64,000 nt of DNA from Hahellaceae bacterium (GCA_024234505.1 JACKOD010000002.1:496001-560000); one strand, 5' to 3'. Positions 14,855-22,509 are shown, counted from the stretch's first letter. Translations and numbers: made by a program. Notes: a model not told the origin generated them from the sequence alone.

Positions 14855-14892
14855 AGGTCACCTATGTGTATTAACGTAAAATAATATACACA
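14852..14892 (-). promoter_or_regulatory. vapBC operator/leader palindromes
   Basis: A palindrome CATAGGTCACCTATG (14852-14866) covers the vapB start codon and Shine-Dalgarno. A second dyad, TGTGTAT (14865-14871) and ATACACA (14886-14892), lies directly upstream. VapBC complexes usually repress their own promoter through such dyads. Binding is inferred. Confidence 0.6.
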
Positions 14893-14911
14893 TTGTGAGC
14901 CAAAAAAATGA

Positions 14912-14930
14912 ACATAACAAGTGGCTCTGG
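14912..14930 (+). other. attC left part of cassette 11, truncated by IS1182-like remnant
   Basis: R'' ACATAAC at 14912-14918 is followed by AAGTGGCTCTG and then by internal sequence of the IS1182-like element. The R' arm of this site is missing. Confidence 0.65.
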
Positions 14931-15210
14931 TCAGGCCGCCCGTAAAATCGACCGATTTTTAAAAGAACAGCAACCCCGCATGGGCCAAGGCAAACGGCCC
15001 AAGGAAGTCAAAAGTAATCTCACCGACAATGAAAGCGCCTCGCAGGTTTTTGCTCCTGCAAAACCTGCATTTCCACCATCCATGGCGGTCATGACAACCA
15101 GCAAGGGAACTATCCAGGGTTACAACGGCGTCGCGGCGGTGGACAAAAAACATCAGGTGATCGTGGATGCTCAGGCGTTTGGTGAGGGGCAAGAGCACCA
15201 CACCCTCAAG
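14931..15210 (+). pseudogene. IS1182-like transposase fragment, second copy, left part
   Basis: It matches 9267-9496 of the complete copy, starting at AARKIDRF of the transposase, and ends at the IS66 insertion point. It has an in-frame extra block at about 15038-15088 containing the hairpin GCAGGTTTTTGCTCCTGC plus AAAACCTGC. The IS left end and the first 210 codons are gone. Confidence 0.88.
15203..15210. repeat. IS66 target-site duplication, left copy
   Basis: CCCTCAAG here is repeated at 17885-17892, directly after the other end of the IS66-family element. An 8-bp duplication is the rule for IS66. Confidence 0.9.
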
Positions 15211-15253
15211 GTAAGCGTTCATTTAAAAGCGTAGTTGACTCATAAAATAGCCG

Positions 15254-15523
15254 TTACGGCCGCACATCACGCAGTAATTTGACCAGCCCGGCCGAGACTT
15301 TCCAGCGCTTTCCGTCTTCTGACAATACGACCACCGTCTTTCGATTCATCTTGACCACTTTGCCAAAGATTTCACCTTCCGGCGCCTCAAAGTGGACAAC
15401 CTGGCCCAGCCGCAGTTGTTTCAGGACATTCAGGTCGGCTCGCGCGCGGAGCTCGTCTATGCGTTGGCAGATATATTCGTTGAGCTCGATCAGTTGCTCA
15501 AGACTCATGTCTTCGATGCGCAC
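15254..15523 (-). CDS. IS66 accessory protein with KOW-like module
   Basis: The 89-aa product lies 3 bp after the tnpC stop and inside the IS66 ends. An N-terminal helix (EDMSLEQLIELNEYICQRID) is followed by an SH3/KOW-like stretch (LGQVVHFEAPEGEIFGKVVK then NRKTVVVLSEDGKRWKV). Some IS66 elements carry such a passenger. Its role in transposition is unknown. Confidence 0.65.
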   Translation of the reverse strand: MRIEDMSLEQLIELNEYICQRIDELRARADLNVLKQLRLGQVVHFEAPEGEIFGKVVKMNRKTVVVLSEDGKRWKVSAGLVKLLRDVRP

Positions 15524-15526
15524 GGT

Positions 15527-17125
15527 TTAATGTCCTGTATGTAGTCGTGTGTCAGACCGGTTGATGTCGTCATCCACGCGTGATCGCAGAGGCCGCGCAG
15601 CAAATTGTGCTTTCCACCGCCTGGGGGTCAGATCCTCGACCGCCTTGGCCGGATGCGTGCCCACGCGCTGCAATACGTCGATTAAATAGGTCGTCGGGTT
15701 GATATCGTGGAGTTTGCAGGTACTGAGCAGGCTTTGGATGATGCCCACATGCTCGGCACCCAGCTCGGTCCAACAAAACAGCCAGTTGCGCTTACCCATC
15801 GGAATGGGCCGGATTTCCCGTTCCAGATGATTGGTGTCCATCGCCACGTCGGGATCTTCCAGAAATACCCGCAGTTGATGTTCCCGTTTGTGCAGGTAGT
15901 TCAGCGACTTCAGCCAGAGATCACTGGGGGTAAGATCCGTGCGTCGGCGTTGTGCTTCGCAAAAGGTAAAGAACGCATCGACCAGGGGCTTGCTGTGGGT
16001 CAGCCGGTATTGCCGCTTTTTCTCGCCAGACAGTTTCTGAAGCCGGATCTGTGTTTCGTGGGCATACAGGTTCTGAATGAACTGCACGGCCTGTTGCACT
16101 GCGGCAGGTTCCTGGGCTTCGGCTTCCAGCAGGGTCCGTCGTCCATGTACCCAGCATTGGGCATGAATCAGCCCTTCGACCTGCTTCTGGTAACTGGCAT
16201 AGGCGCCATAGCCGTCCGTCAGCAAGGTGCCCTTGAAGTGCTGTTTCAGGGTGTTTTCAATATGCCTTCGGCCACGGGTGTTGGCGAAGGTAAACACCAC
16301 TTCGTCGTCTTCGCCGAAGATGGGCCAGAACCAGCATTGCTGGAGTTTTCCCGGCCCCTCGCGCCCCGCCTTGATGGGCGTTTCGTCCATGGCGAGCACC
16401 TTGCTTTGCAGTACATGGGCTAATTGGGCTTCTACGATCGGTCGCAACAGTTCGATGCTGCGCTTGCACAGGTTCGTCAGCGTGGCGCGACTCAGGGTGA
16501 TTCCCGCTCGGAATAAGCGCTGGTGCTGACGATGCAGGGGCAGATGATAAACAAATTTGTCCACCAGCAGGCCGGCCAGGAAGCTGACATCCGCCACACT
16601 ACGTTCCAGCACCGTTGCGGGGGCTGCCGGGGTGAGCAGCTTTCCATCCGCCTTGCGTTTGATCACCGGGCGTTCGAACTGCAGAATCACATGGCTGCTG
16701 GTGCGTTGCGCAAGGCGCTGGGTAATGCGGGTGCCAATGACTTCGTACTGGTCAGCCTCGGGCCCTTGCAGTTCCTTCGGTATCTCTCGAATCACCTGCA
16801 CGGGCACCTCATCGCTGAAGCGCAGGCCGCTGTCGTTGACGTCCCGGTCCGAACGCTGTTTCTGACCGGTGCCGCGCTCGTAGATCACCGTTTGGGTATC
16901 CGGCTCCGGTGGGGTGGTCGGCGCTTCGCCCAACAGATCGTGGAAGTGCATCTGCGTGGGGAGATCCATGAGCCGACGTTCGGATTTGCTGCCGAAAACC
17001 TGCTGCTGGAACCAGGCCAGTTGCCGTTTGAGTTCGACAATCTGAGCGCGCAGGACGGCATTCTCCTGCGCCAGAGTCATCGGAGGTTCAAGGCTGGGAA
17101 TTTGCTCGGAGGCCGCGTCATTCAT
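15527..17125 (-). CDS. tnpC: IS66 transposase TnpC
   Basis: The 532-aa DDE transposase has an N-terminal leucine-zipper-like helix (ENAVLRAQIVELKRQLAWF), the GSKSERR motif and a middle DDE core: VLAMDETPIKAG (Asp), LLTDGYGAYASY (Asp) and TNHLEREIRPIPMGKRNW (Glu). The frame is intact. It overlaps tnpB by 4 bp. Confidence 0.95.
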   Translation of the reverse strand: MNDAASEQIPSLEPPMTLAQENAVLRAQIVELKRQLAWFQQQVFGSKSERRLMDLPTQMHFHDLLGEAPTTPPEPDTQTVIYERGTGQKQRSDRDVNDSGLRFSDEVPVQVIREIPKELQGPEADQYEVIGTRITQRLAQRTSSHVILQFERPVIKRKADGKLLTPAAPATVLERSVADVSFLAGLLVDKFVYHLPLHRQHQRLFRAGITLSRATLTNLCKRSIELLRPIVEAQLAHVLQSKVLAMDETPIKAGREGPGKLQQCWFWPIFGEDDEVVFTFANTRGRRHIENTLKQHFKGTLLTDGYGAYASYQKQVEGLIHAQCWVHGRRTLLEAEAQEPAAVQQAVQFIQNLYAHETQIRLQKLSGEKKRQYRLTHSKPLVDAFFTFCEAQRRRTDLTPSDLWLKSLNYLHKREHQLRVFLEDPDVAMDTNHLEREIRPIPMGKRNWLFCWTELGAEHVGIIQSLLSTCKLHDINPTTYLIDVLQRVGTHPAKAVEDLTPRRWKAQFAARPLRSRVDDDINRSDTRLHTGH

Positions 17126-17499
17126 GGCCTCGCATTATACGGCAAAGTCGCTTCGTCAACACGCGTATAACGCTTGTACTGCCGATATTTTTGCACCTCG
17201 ATCCCCTCAAGCAACCACTGCAAGCGCGTGACATCCAACGCCTGTTTATCCTGACCGGCCGCCTTGTAGTTAAACTGGCCTTGCTCCAGTCGTTTCGTCC
17301 AAATGCAGTACCCAGTCGATTCAAAATACAGAATCTTCAGCTGTGTTTTACGCTGGTTAACGAAGACAAAATACTGGCCACTGCTGGGAGACTCCTGTAA
17401 ACGGGTTCGAACCAGGCCGATCAGGCCCTTGAAGGACTTGCGCATGTCCGTGGGTTGCGCGTAGAGCCAGATACGGACACGGGGCGGCGGGGCAAACAT
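17122..17499 (-). CDS. tnpB: IS66 accessory protein TnpB
   Basis: The 125-aa product shows the IS66 Orf2 signature: RIWLYAQPTDMRKSFKGLIG near the N-terminus, QYFVFVNQRKTQLKILYFE in the middle and WLLEGIEV later. TnpB of IS66 is needed for transposition, but its biochemical role is not defined. The start overlaps the end of tnpA. Confidence 0.95.
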   Translation of the reverse strand: MFAPPPRVRIWLYAQPTDMRKSFKGLIGLVRTRLQESPSSGQYFVFVNQRKTQLKILYFESTGYCIWTKRLEQGQFNYKAAGQDKQALDVTRLQWLLEGIEVQKYRQYKRYTRVDEATLPYNARP

Positions 17500-17795
17500 T
17501 AGCGTCGACCGATCCGAACTTCAACCCACGGCCCCAGCTTCAACCAAAGATGCCAGTTCCCTTGCGCTGGGGCGGCAGCCAGCCCGGACAGAGCGATGAA
17601 GTCGGGTGGCGGTGAAATCTCGACCTGCTCGTCGGTTTGCATAGCCAGACGCTTTCGCCACTGACAGAAACTGGCATAACCGATCTGCTTCTGCCGACAA
17701 AAGGCGGGGGCTGACAAAGCGGATTGTTGCCATTGTCGAAGAAGTGCTTGCCAGTCAGCGGCAGAGCGGTGTTTTCGTGGAGCGGCGTGATGCAT
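17499..17795 (-). CDS. tnpA: IS66 accessory protein TnpA
   Basis: The 98-aa product has an HTH-like N-terminal half (WQALLRQWQQSALSAPAFCR then QIGYASFCQWRKRLA) typical of IS66 Orf1. It is the first gene of the tnpABC operon. Confidence 0.9.
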   Translation of the reverse strand: MHHAAPRKHRSAADWQALLRQWQQSALSAPAFCRQKQIGYASFCQWRKRLAMQTDEQVEISPPPDFIALSGLAAAPAQGNWHLWLKLGPWVEVRIGRR

Positions 17796-17884
17796 ATGGA
17801 ACGACCTCTGATCGGATTGAATTTGAGGTCAAGGGTAAAGTACGGAAATCAGATCGGGAAGGACGCCTTTGAATGAACGGATAC

Positions 17885-18485
17885 CCCTCAAGCCCGTACT
17901 GGAACGACTTGCCGAACGCTATCGAAAACTTGGCATCGCCGATGATATCTATGCTCAGGGCACTGTCGTCACGGCAGACACGGGCTTTGCCAACGAAGCC
18001 AACATGAACTATCTGCATGAGCAGCAGATTAATGGCTATATTCCCGACAATCAGTTTCGCAGTCGCGATCCCTATCTTGGCAGGTAAACGTCCACCGCCT
18101 TACACCGACTGGATGAAACACCGAATCGACAGTGATTATGGACGGCAAATCTACAGCCACCTCATGTCGGTGGTGGAACCGGTCTTCGGTAACATCAGCA
18201 CGAATAAAAAGCTCAACCGCTTCAGTTTAAGAGGCAAAGCCAAGGTACAGGGCCAATGGCAGTTGTACTGTCTGGTGCACAATATTGAGAAGTTGAAGAA
18301 CTATGGTGTAATAACGAGTTGAATAACCGGCGGAATGCCCAGTCACGGCTGCTTTTAATGCCAAAATCAATTCATTGGGCGTTGCAGAAAATAAAGTTGC
18401 GATAAAATCAGTAAAACGGCAAATTACCTAAAGCTAAATTGATAAAGCCGAAGGACGAGCCTTGGTAAATGGGTTTTTCTACAGG
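17885..18485 (+). pseudogene. IS1182-like element, second copy, right part
   Basis: After the duplicated CCCTCAAG the transposase resumes (LKPVLERLAERYRKLG...). A roughly 305-bp internal deletion joins the codons after FRSRDP (18069) to the YLGR/LAGK region, shifting the frame. The C-terminus and the 3' non-coding end, including the attC-like palindrome and GGGTTTTTCTACAG, are kept. It cannot make an active transposase. Confidence 0.88.
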
Positions 18486-18508
18486 CTCGTTAGAGAACAC
18501 AATCGACT

Positions 18509-18814
18509 ATGTTTAAGAAGAAATCCAAAAATGAAGACAACTGGAACAACTTTCTTGAAAAGAACGAGGACGATTCAAGTAAGCAAAAGCTCTTGAATGA
18601 ATGCCAAAGGCTAAATGTATGTATTTATGTTGATGATGTAGCCGAATCGTCCAGTGGCGTGTACTCTCATCTTAGAGGGGTGGCTTCAGAAGCTGAGTTG
18701 GAGCGTAGACTAAACTCCAAAATAGCTGTATTGCAGTCGAGAAAATCAAACAGAATAGCCTTAATTGCGCTTGCAATATCATGCCTTTCATTACTTGTGG
18801 CAATATTTTTATAG
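18509..18814 (+). CDS. Small C-tail-anchored protein of unknown function (cassette 12, first gene)
   Basis: The 101-aa product has a charged cytoplasmic part (MFKKKSKNEDNWNNFLEKNE...) with NVCIYVDDVAESSSGVYSHL, and one C-terminal transmembrane helix (IALIALAISCLSLLVAIFL). The SGVYSHLRGVASEAELERRL piece may be a conserved motif. It begins 20 bp after the boundary GTTAGAG (18490-18496). Confidence 0.6.
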   Translation: MFKKKSKNEDNWNNFLEKNEDDSSKQKLLNECQRLNVCIYVDDVAESSSGVYSHLRGVASEAELERRLNSKIAVLQSRKSNRIALIALAISCLSLLVAIFL

Positions 18815-18825
18815 GAATTATCAGT

Positions 18826-19293
18826 ATGAGGGGTTTATTGCTATTTTTTGTTTCAGTAATTTTTCCTACATTAGCGTTCGGTGGGGGATGGGACACCTTT
18901 GGAAAACACGGTGAATTAAAAGACTACGTGATTGCCGAGGTCGGAGACTTATCAGCAATAAATCCTCCAGTAGGAACCAACTGGGGCGTGGACCTCTTCA
19001 AAATAAACGCTAGGTGCATAGCCTTTTCCAGCTACAACAAACCGAGTCTATATAGCTCAAAAGCTGCATTGTTATTAGTGAAGAGTCCTTCCACAGTTAA
19101 ACTTGCAGTTTTTGAAGACTCAATTAGCTCCATCAAGGTAGAACTATATTCAATCGAAGTATACGAATGCCCTTATGGATCAGCCGTTTCGGAGTCAGCT
19201 GAAATTCTTCAGCAAAAACTTAAAGAGCAATTGGAAGTTTTAAAGAAGCAACAACAGCAACTTGAGGAGCTGCGGGGCTCATATTCCAAGTGA
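18826..19293 (+). CDS. Secreted protein with Gln-rich coiled-coil tail (cassette 12, second gene)
   Basis: The 155-aa product has a signal peptide (MRGLLLFFVSVIFPTLAFG), a globular middle with two cysteines and a C-terminal coiled coil (LQQKLKEQLEVLKKQQQQLE). ATAGGAATT precedes the ATG at 18826, 12 bp after the previous stop, so the two genes are probably co-transcribed and share a cassette. Function unknown. Confidence 0.6.
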   Translation: MRGLLLFFVSVIFPTLAFGGGWDTFGKHGELKDYVIAEVGDLSAINPPVGTNWGVDLFKINARCIAFSSYNKPSLYSSKAALLLVKSPSTVKLAVFEDSISSIKVELYSIEVYECPYGSAVSESAEILQQKLKEQLEVLKKQQQQLEELRGSYSK

Positions 19294-19309
19294 ATGGTCT
19301 AATATTCTC

Positions 19310-19723
19310 TAATCGGGTACCGGGGTCTCTAACCCCCAGTCCCCACAACACCCTGCATGCGGGCCCGCACAGGGCGTTTCACTCAGGATAGTGAAGCTTG
19401 ATCCAGCCATCACGCAACGAGAATCACCCTTCAGATTTCAGGAATTCTAAAGGCAAAGCCTGATTGATCCCCGGAGTTTTCGCACTACGCCATGGCCCTT
19501 TGCTGGTAATGCCACAAGCAACAGCGGCTTGTACGTGAACACCTAATTTCATCAGATTTCTGACTTTGGTTCGTGGCTTTCGCCACTGTCGCCAGTAGGC
19601 CATTCTCACTCTGCGCTGAATCCAGTGATCCAGATCGACACAAAGTTGATAGCCGTTGGTGAAGCCAAAGTAGTTGATCCAACCCCGAAGGTATTGGCTC
19701 AGTTTGAAGCGTTGGTATTTCAT
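19310..19723 (-). pseudogene. Group II intron maturase/RT C-terminal remnant with intron 3' end
   Basis: The minus frame from 19723 reads KLSQYLRGWINYFGFTNGYQ, then LDHWIQRRVRMAYWRQWRKP, the maturase (X) domain of group II intron reverse transcriptases, up to FLKSEG and a TGA at 19424. The same frame continues FSLRDGWIKLHYPE and a TGA at 19383, so the first stop is a nonsense mutation. The intron 3' RNA end follows to 19310. The reverse transcriptase domain is gone, cut at 19723 by IS1182-like sequence. Class C introns of this type often use attC or terminator targets. Confidence 0.85.
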
Positions 19724-19727
19724 CGAT

Positions 19728-19932
19728 ATTGAGAAGTTGAAGAACTATGGTGAATTAACGAGTTGAATAACCTGCGCAATGCCCAATCATGGCCGCTTTT
19801 AATGTCAAAATCGATTCATTGGGCGTTGCAGGTAATAAAGTTGCGATAGAAGCAGTAAAACGGCAAATTACCTAAAACTAAATTGATAAAGCCGAAGGAC
19901 GAGCCTTGGTAAATGGGTTTTTCTACAGGCTC
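19728..19932 (+). mobile_element. IS1182-like element, third copy, 3' end only
   Basis: It matches 10199-10408 of the complete copy: the last ten transposase codons, the attC-like palindrome and the end GGGTTTTTCTACAG followed by GCTCGTT. Its left side is fused to the maturase remnant. Confidence 0.88.
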
Positions 19933-19964
19933 GTTAGGCATATCAGTCGTAAGGAGTCGAAATT

Positions 19965-20333
19965 ATGTGTGAAGCAATAAAGCTGAGGATGTATTTTGCA
20001 AAAATCCAAGCTGAGCTGAAGGCGCAATATAATGATCAAGTCTTTGTAAATCGAGTATGTCAATTACCCCATATAATGGAGCAGCTCGGTGAGATCAGGA
20101 CGAAAGCTTATTATAAGGGAGAAAAAATTGCTCCATTCCTCAATGTTTGCTTTGTGTTAGGAGAAGCAATTGAGTCCGATTTACTTACCCAAGAGGATCG
20201 TGCAATTTGCGCAGCTTTGCTCGCTCAGAGACTGGAGAAGGTGTCATCAGATCCTCATTTCAGATTGAGGCATATTATGATTTTTGGGGATTTGGAAAAC
20301 AAAGTATCCAAGTGGGCCGCAAACAATGCCTAA
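19965..20333 (+). CDS. Soluble protein of unknown function (cassette 13)
   Basis: The 122-aa product is helical (MCEAIKLRMYFAKIQAELKA...) with no signal peptide. TAAGGAGTCGAAATT gives a strong Shine-Dalgarno before the ATG. The stop lies in the attC R'' box. No family is recognised. Confidence 0.65.
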   Translation: MCEAIKLRMYFAKIQAELKAQYNDQVFVNRVCQLPHIMEQLGEIRTKAYYKGEKIAPFLNVCFVLGEAIESDLLTQEDRAICAALLAQRLEKVSSDPHFRLRHIMIFGDLENKVSKWAANNA

Positions 20334-20411
20334 CAATCGCAGGCATAGTGGCGGCTTTTTCATTGCGGCTGCGCCTCCACTACAAAGCCGCGCATGCTGC
20401 GGGCGTTAGCC
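20328..20411 (+). other. attC site of cassette 13
   Basis: R'' GCCTAAC at 20328-20334 and R' GTTAGCC at 20405-20411 with arms GTGGCGGCTTT / AAAGCCGCGC around TGCGGCTGCGCC. It is 84 bp. Confidence 0.88.
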
Positions 20412-20455
20412 AAAAAAGTATTGCCAAAACTCCGTCATAGACGTATTGTTAGTCC

Positions 20456-20770
20456 ATGTATACGATTATAGAAACTCCAACATTCAAGGATGATGCAGAC
20501 AAACTCTGGACAGAAGAAGAGCGTGGTGCTTTCTGTTCTTATTTGGCAGCAAATCCCGAAGTAGGTAAAGTAATACCACGGAGTGGTGGTTGTAGAAAAA
20601 TCCGTTGGTCAAAAGAGGGTACGGGTAAAAGCGGTGGTGTTCGTGTAATTTATTTCACTAGGTTGTCTAACGGTGAAATTTGGTTGTTGGTAATTTACAG
20701 TAAAGCGGTAAAAGAGAATATTCCCGCTCACATACTCAAACAGATTAGAGAGGTACTTGAAAATGAGTAA
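20456..20770 (+). CDS. higB: HigB/RelE-family toxin (cassette 14)
   Basis: The 104-aa product fits the HigB2/RelE-like mRNA interferases: FKDDADKLWTEEERGAFCSY, then PEVGKVIPRSGGCRKIRWSK, GGVRVIYF and EIWLLVIYSKAVKENI. It acts on ribosome-bound mRNA in the known family. The toxin gene comes before the antitoxin, as in higBA, and overlaps it by 14 bp. It reads with the array. Confidence 0.9.
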   Translation: MYTIIETPTFKDDADKLWTEEERGAFCSYLAANPEVGKVIPRSGGCRKIRWSKEGTGKSGGVRVIYFTRLSNGEIWLLVIYSKAVKENIPAHILKQIREVLENE

Positions 20771-21068
20771 ATCTGATAACGCAATGAGCGGGGAAGAGTT
20801 TGGTAATAAGCTTCTTAAGTCAGTAATGGAAATGAAAGCTGGCAAAGCAGCCCGTGCCACCAAATTTGCACCCAATGAGGTTGCTTCAGCTCGTTTGAAA
20901 ACCGGTTTAACACAAACTGAATTTGCTGATGCTTTGCATATTTCTGCGAGAACATTGCAAGAATGGGAGCAGGGTCGTAGACAACCTTCAGGTGCAGCAA
21001 AAGCATTAATAGAAATCGCATTTAGGCATCCAGAAATAATCAAGGAAGGTCTAGAATTGCGTGGCTAA
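20757..21068 (+). CDS. higA: HigA-type antitoxin with HTH_3 domain (cassette 14)
   Basis: The 103-aa product has an N-terminal toxin-binding part and a C-terminal Xre-like helix-turn-helix (ASARLKTGLTQTEFADALHI, then SARTLQEWEQGRRQPSGAAK). A second ATG at 20763 is two codons in. The gene ends at the attC R'' box. It neutralises the toxin and probably represses the operon. Confidence 0.88.
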   Translation: MKMSKSDNAMSGEEFGNKLLKSVMEMKAGKAARATKFAPNEVASARLKTGLTQTEFADALHISARTLQEWEQGRRQPSGAAKALIEIAFRHPEIIKEGLELRG

Positions 21069-21404
21069 CACATATGAGCCGTCTCCGAGTCAAGGGACAA
21101 GGGGATCCTCTTAGTCGCGAAGCGACTAATGGTTTTGTCCATTAATCAGCACCTTGCTTCATCTGTCATCGTCGGCTGTTAAGGGGAGCTTACAGCAAAC
21201 ACAGTTAGGGGCTCTCTTACGGCAGGGTTGCCCGCCTGCCTGGCCGGTAAATTCCATTTGATGGGTCAGGGGCACCAGACATTCATCGGTTAACCTCGCG
21301 CTGGCACTATTCAAGGGACAGGCTGCAACGCGCCAGTTATACGCAGGCTCGGGCAAGGTGCAGCAACGAACCCCGCAAACTGCCAGCTTATTGTGGCGTT
21401 AAAT
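21061..21404 (+). other. attC site of cassette 14, split by IS1111 remnant
   Basis: R'' GGCTAAC at 21061-21067 and R' GTTAAAT at 21398-21404 flank the remnant. The right arm (GCAGCAACGAACCCCGC...) is retained. Confidence 0.65.
21068..21359 (-). mobile_element. IS1111-attC element remnant (non-coding end only)
   Basis: It matches about 290 bp of the non-coding end of the complete element (10834-11123) with more substitutions than the 13837 copy (e.g. GAGCCGTCTCC in the terminal repeat). Transposase and right end are absent. Confidence 0.82.
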
Positions 21405-21716
21405 GCCTGTAATGGCGAAGTCTAAAGCATCGATAATCTCTTGTTGCAAATGCTGCAGCGATCCTACGGGGTTTTGTAGCGAGTTTCGTGGTATCGAAGA
21501 GATTTGAGGTGTCATCAAAAGAAGCTCTTGCTCTTCATAGGCAATTTTGATCTGCAATTTTGTCATTATCTCATTTTCAAAATAGCTTGCCTTGCCAAGC
21601 GGTATAACAATTCTGGTGTCGAGATCTGCAATAAAGTTATTTTGAACATCAACTAAGTAAGGGTAATAGACTTTGCTCTTCTTGCTAGGGTTGCTATATA
21701 CGTCAAACTGTGCCAT
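21399..21716 (-). CDS. ccdB: CcdB toxin, gyrase poison (cassette 15)
   Basis: The 105-aa product fits the CcdB family: AQFDVYSNPSKKSKVYYPYL with VDVQNNFI, then RIVIPLGKASYF, LLLMTPQISSIPRNSL and the C-terminal ALDFAITGI, where F-plasmid CcdB ends in a Trp-Gly-Ile that contacts GyrA. Here Thr replaces that Trp, so activity is uncertain. It is leftward; its stop codon lies inside the attC R' box GTTAAAT. Its ATG overlaps the ccdA stop (TAATG). Confidence 0.9.
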   Translation of the reverse strand: MAQFDVYSNPSKKSKVYYPYLVDVQNNFIADLDTRIVIPLGKASYFENEIMTKLQIKIAYEEQELLLMTPQISSIPRNSLQNPVGSLQHLQQEIIDALDFAITGI

Positions 21717-21961
21717 TAAAAACTCCGAAATTCGTCACCAAAGCAACCGTGTTCTTCAATGAAGTCGTTGTACTTCTTAATGGCTTTCTTATTTTCTTTT
21801 GCCCAGCGCTCAGCTTCCGCCTTTTTAAGCTCGGTAATTAGTGCCTTCTCAAGCGTTGCCGAGATATTTATGCCCATATCTTTTATACGCAGAAGTAAGT
21901 CACTGTTGACCGATAAATTGGTTGGCTTTTTTGGGGCACTGGTATCATATAGTGGTTGCAT
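21716..21961 (-). CDS. ccdA: CcdA antitoxin (cassette 15)
   Basis: The 81-aa product has an N-terminal ribbon-helix-helix (KKPTNLSVNSDLLLRIKDMG) and a C-terminal CcdB-binding tail (WAKENKKAIKKYNDFIEEHG). The ATG at 21961 is chosen because GGGAGG lies 7 bases upstream. It is first in the leftward ccdAB operon and would autoregulate it. Confidence 0.9.
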   Translation of the reverse strand: MQPLYDTSAPKKPTNLSVNSDLLLRIKDMGINISATLEKALITELKKAEAERWAKENKKAIKKYNDFIEEHGCFGDEFRSF

Positions 21962-22024
21962 AGTATATCCTCCCAAAATAATTTATGCTCAATATTATGT
22001 GTATTGGTATGCGCATTGTAAAGC

Positions 22025-22085
22025 ATCTAACCTGCAGCTCCACCGGACAAATTTTGTTGATGCGAAGAAGACGATCCGGTTAGCA
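22025..22085 (+). other. attC site of cassette 15
   Basis: R'' ATCTAAC at 22025-22031 and R' GTTAGCA at 22079-22085 with arms CCGGA/GATCCGG. It is 61 bp, short and rather degenerate. Confidence 0.65.
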
Positions 22086-22096
22086 AGGATCAACTG

Positions 22097-22417
22097 ATGG
22101 ATGAGTTAGTAGAAACAAATAGATTCATAAGCAAGCCAGAAACCGAAGCCAAGGAATTTGTAGACTATTTCAATCTTGAATTCGGTCTTTACCAATTTGA
22201 TGAAAATGAAGAATCATTTGAGGATGCCTTTAAAGAAGAGGACTTCAAGTTTATAGGTTTCTTTATCAGTAAGTCAGGCCAGGAACGAATGTACTTTTCA
22301 GTAAGTGGGAAAGAGAATCTATTTGCTATAGCTGTACCATTAACCAATGGGCAAGAAATGCTTTCAATGACTGATGAGACATACATAGGGCTTGAAGCGT
22401 TGTCTTTTAATGACTAA
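22097..22417 (+). CDS. Acidic protein of unknown function (cassette 16)
   Basis: The 106-aa very acidic product (DENEESFEDAFKEEDFKF) has no signal peptide. Its alpha/beta layout (FVDYFNLEFGLYQF, FIGFFISKSGQERMYFSVSG) recalls small DNA-mimic or immunity proteins in charge only. It is the last clear cassette gene. The frame is intact. Confidence 0.6.
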   Translation: MDELVETNRFISKPETEAKEFVDYFNLEFGLYQFDENEESFEDAFKEEDFKFIGFFISKSGQERMYFSVSGKENLFAIAVPLTNGQEMLSMTDETYIGLEALSFND

Positions 22418-22426
22418 TTGACATGC

Positions 22427-22484
22427 GCATAACCTCTATATGACTGCGGCCTGTCAAGAACACATAAGTCGGCAACCACCACAT
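22427..22484 (+). repeat. attC R'' half-site followed by about 50-bp repeat shared with 28908-28965
   Basis: GCATAAC (22427-22433) is followed by CTATATGACTGCGGCCTGTC and AAGAACACATAAGTCGGCA. The same sequence with few changes follows GCCTAAC at 28908-28914. The ATATGA...GTCAAG pattern resembles the IS1111 end here (ATATGAGCC...GAGTCAAG), so both may be ends of a related element. Confidence 0.65.
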
Positions 22485-22509
22485 GTGCTGGCTGAAAATA
22501 CCCTCAAAT

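Larger units (their letters stand above)
15211..17884 (-). mobile_element. IS66-family insertion sequence, complete
   Basis: The 2674-bp element has inverted ends GTAAGCGTTCATTTAAAAGC (15211) and, read inward from 17884, GTATCCGTTCATTCAAAGGC. It carries tnpA, tnpB, tnpC and a fourth small gene on the minus strand and is flanked by CCCTCAAG on both sides. It split the second IS1182-like copy and so is younger than that copy. Confidence 0.95.

Noticed and set aside
15707..16423. 238-aa plus-strand open frame inside IS66
   Set aside because: It is antisense to tnpC, which has the DDE motifs.
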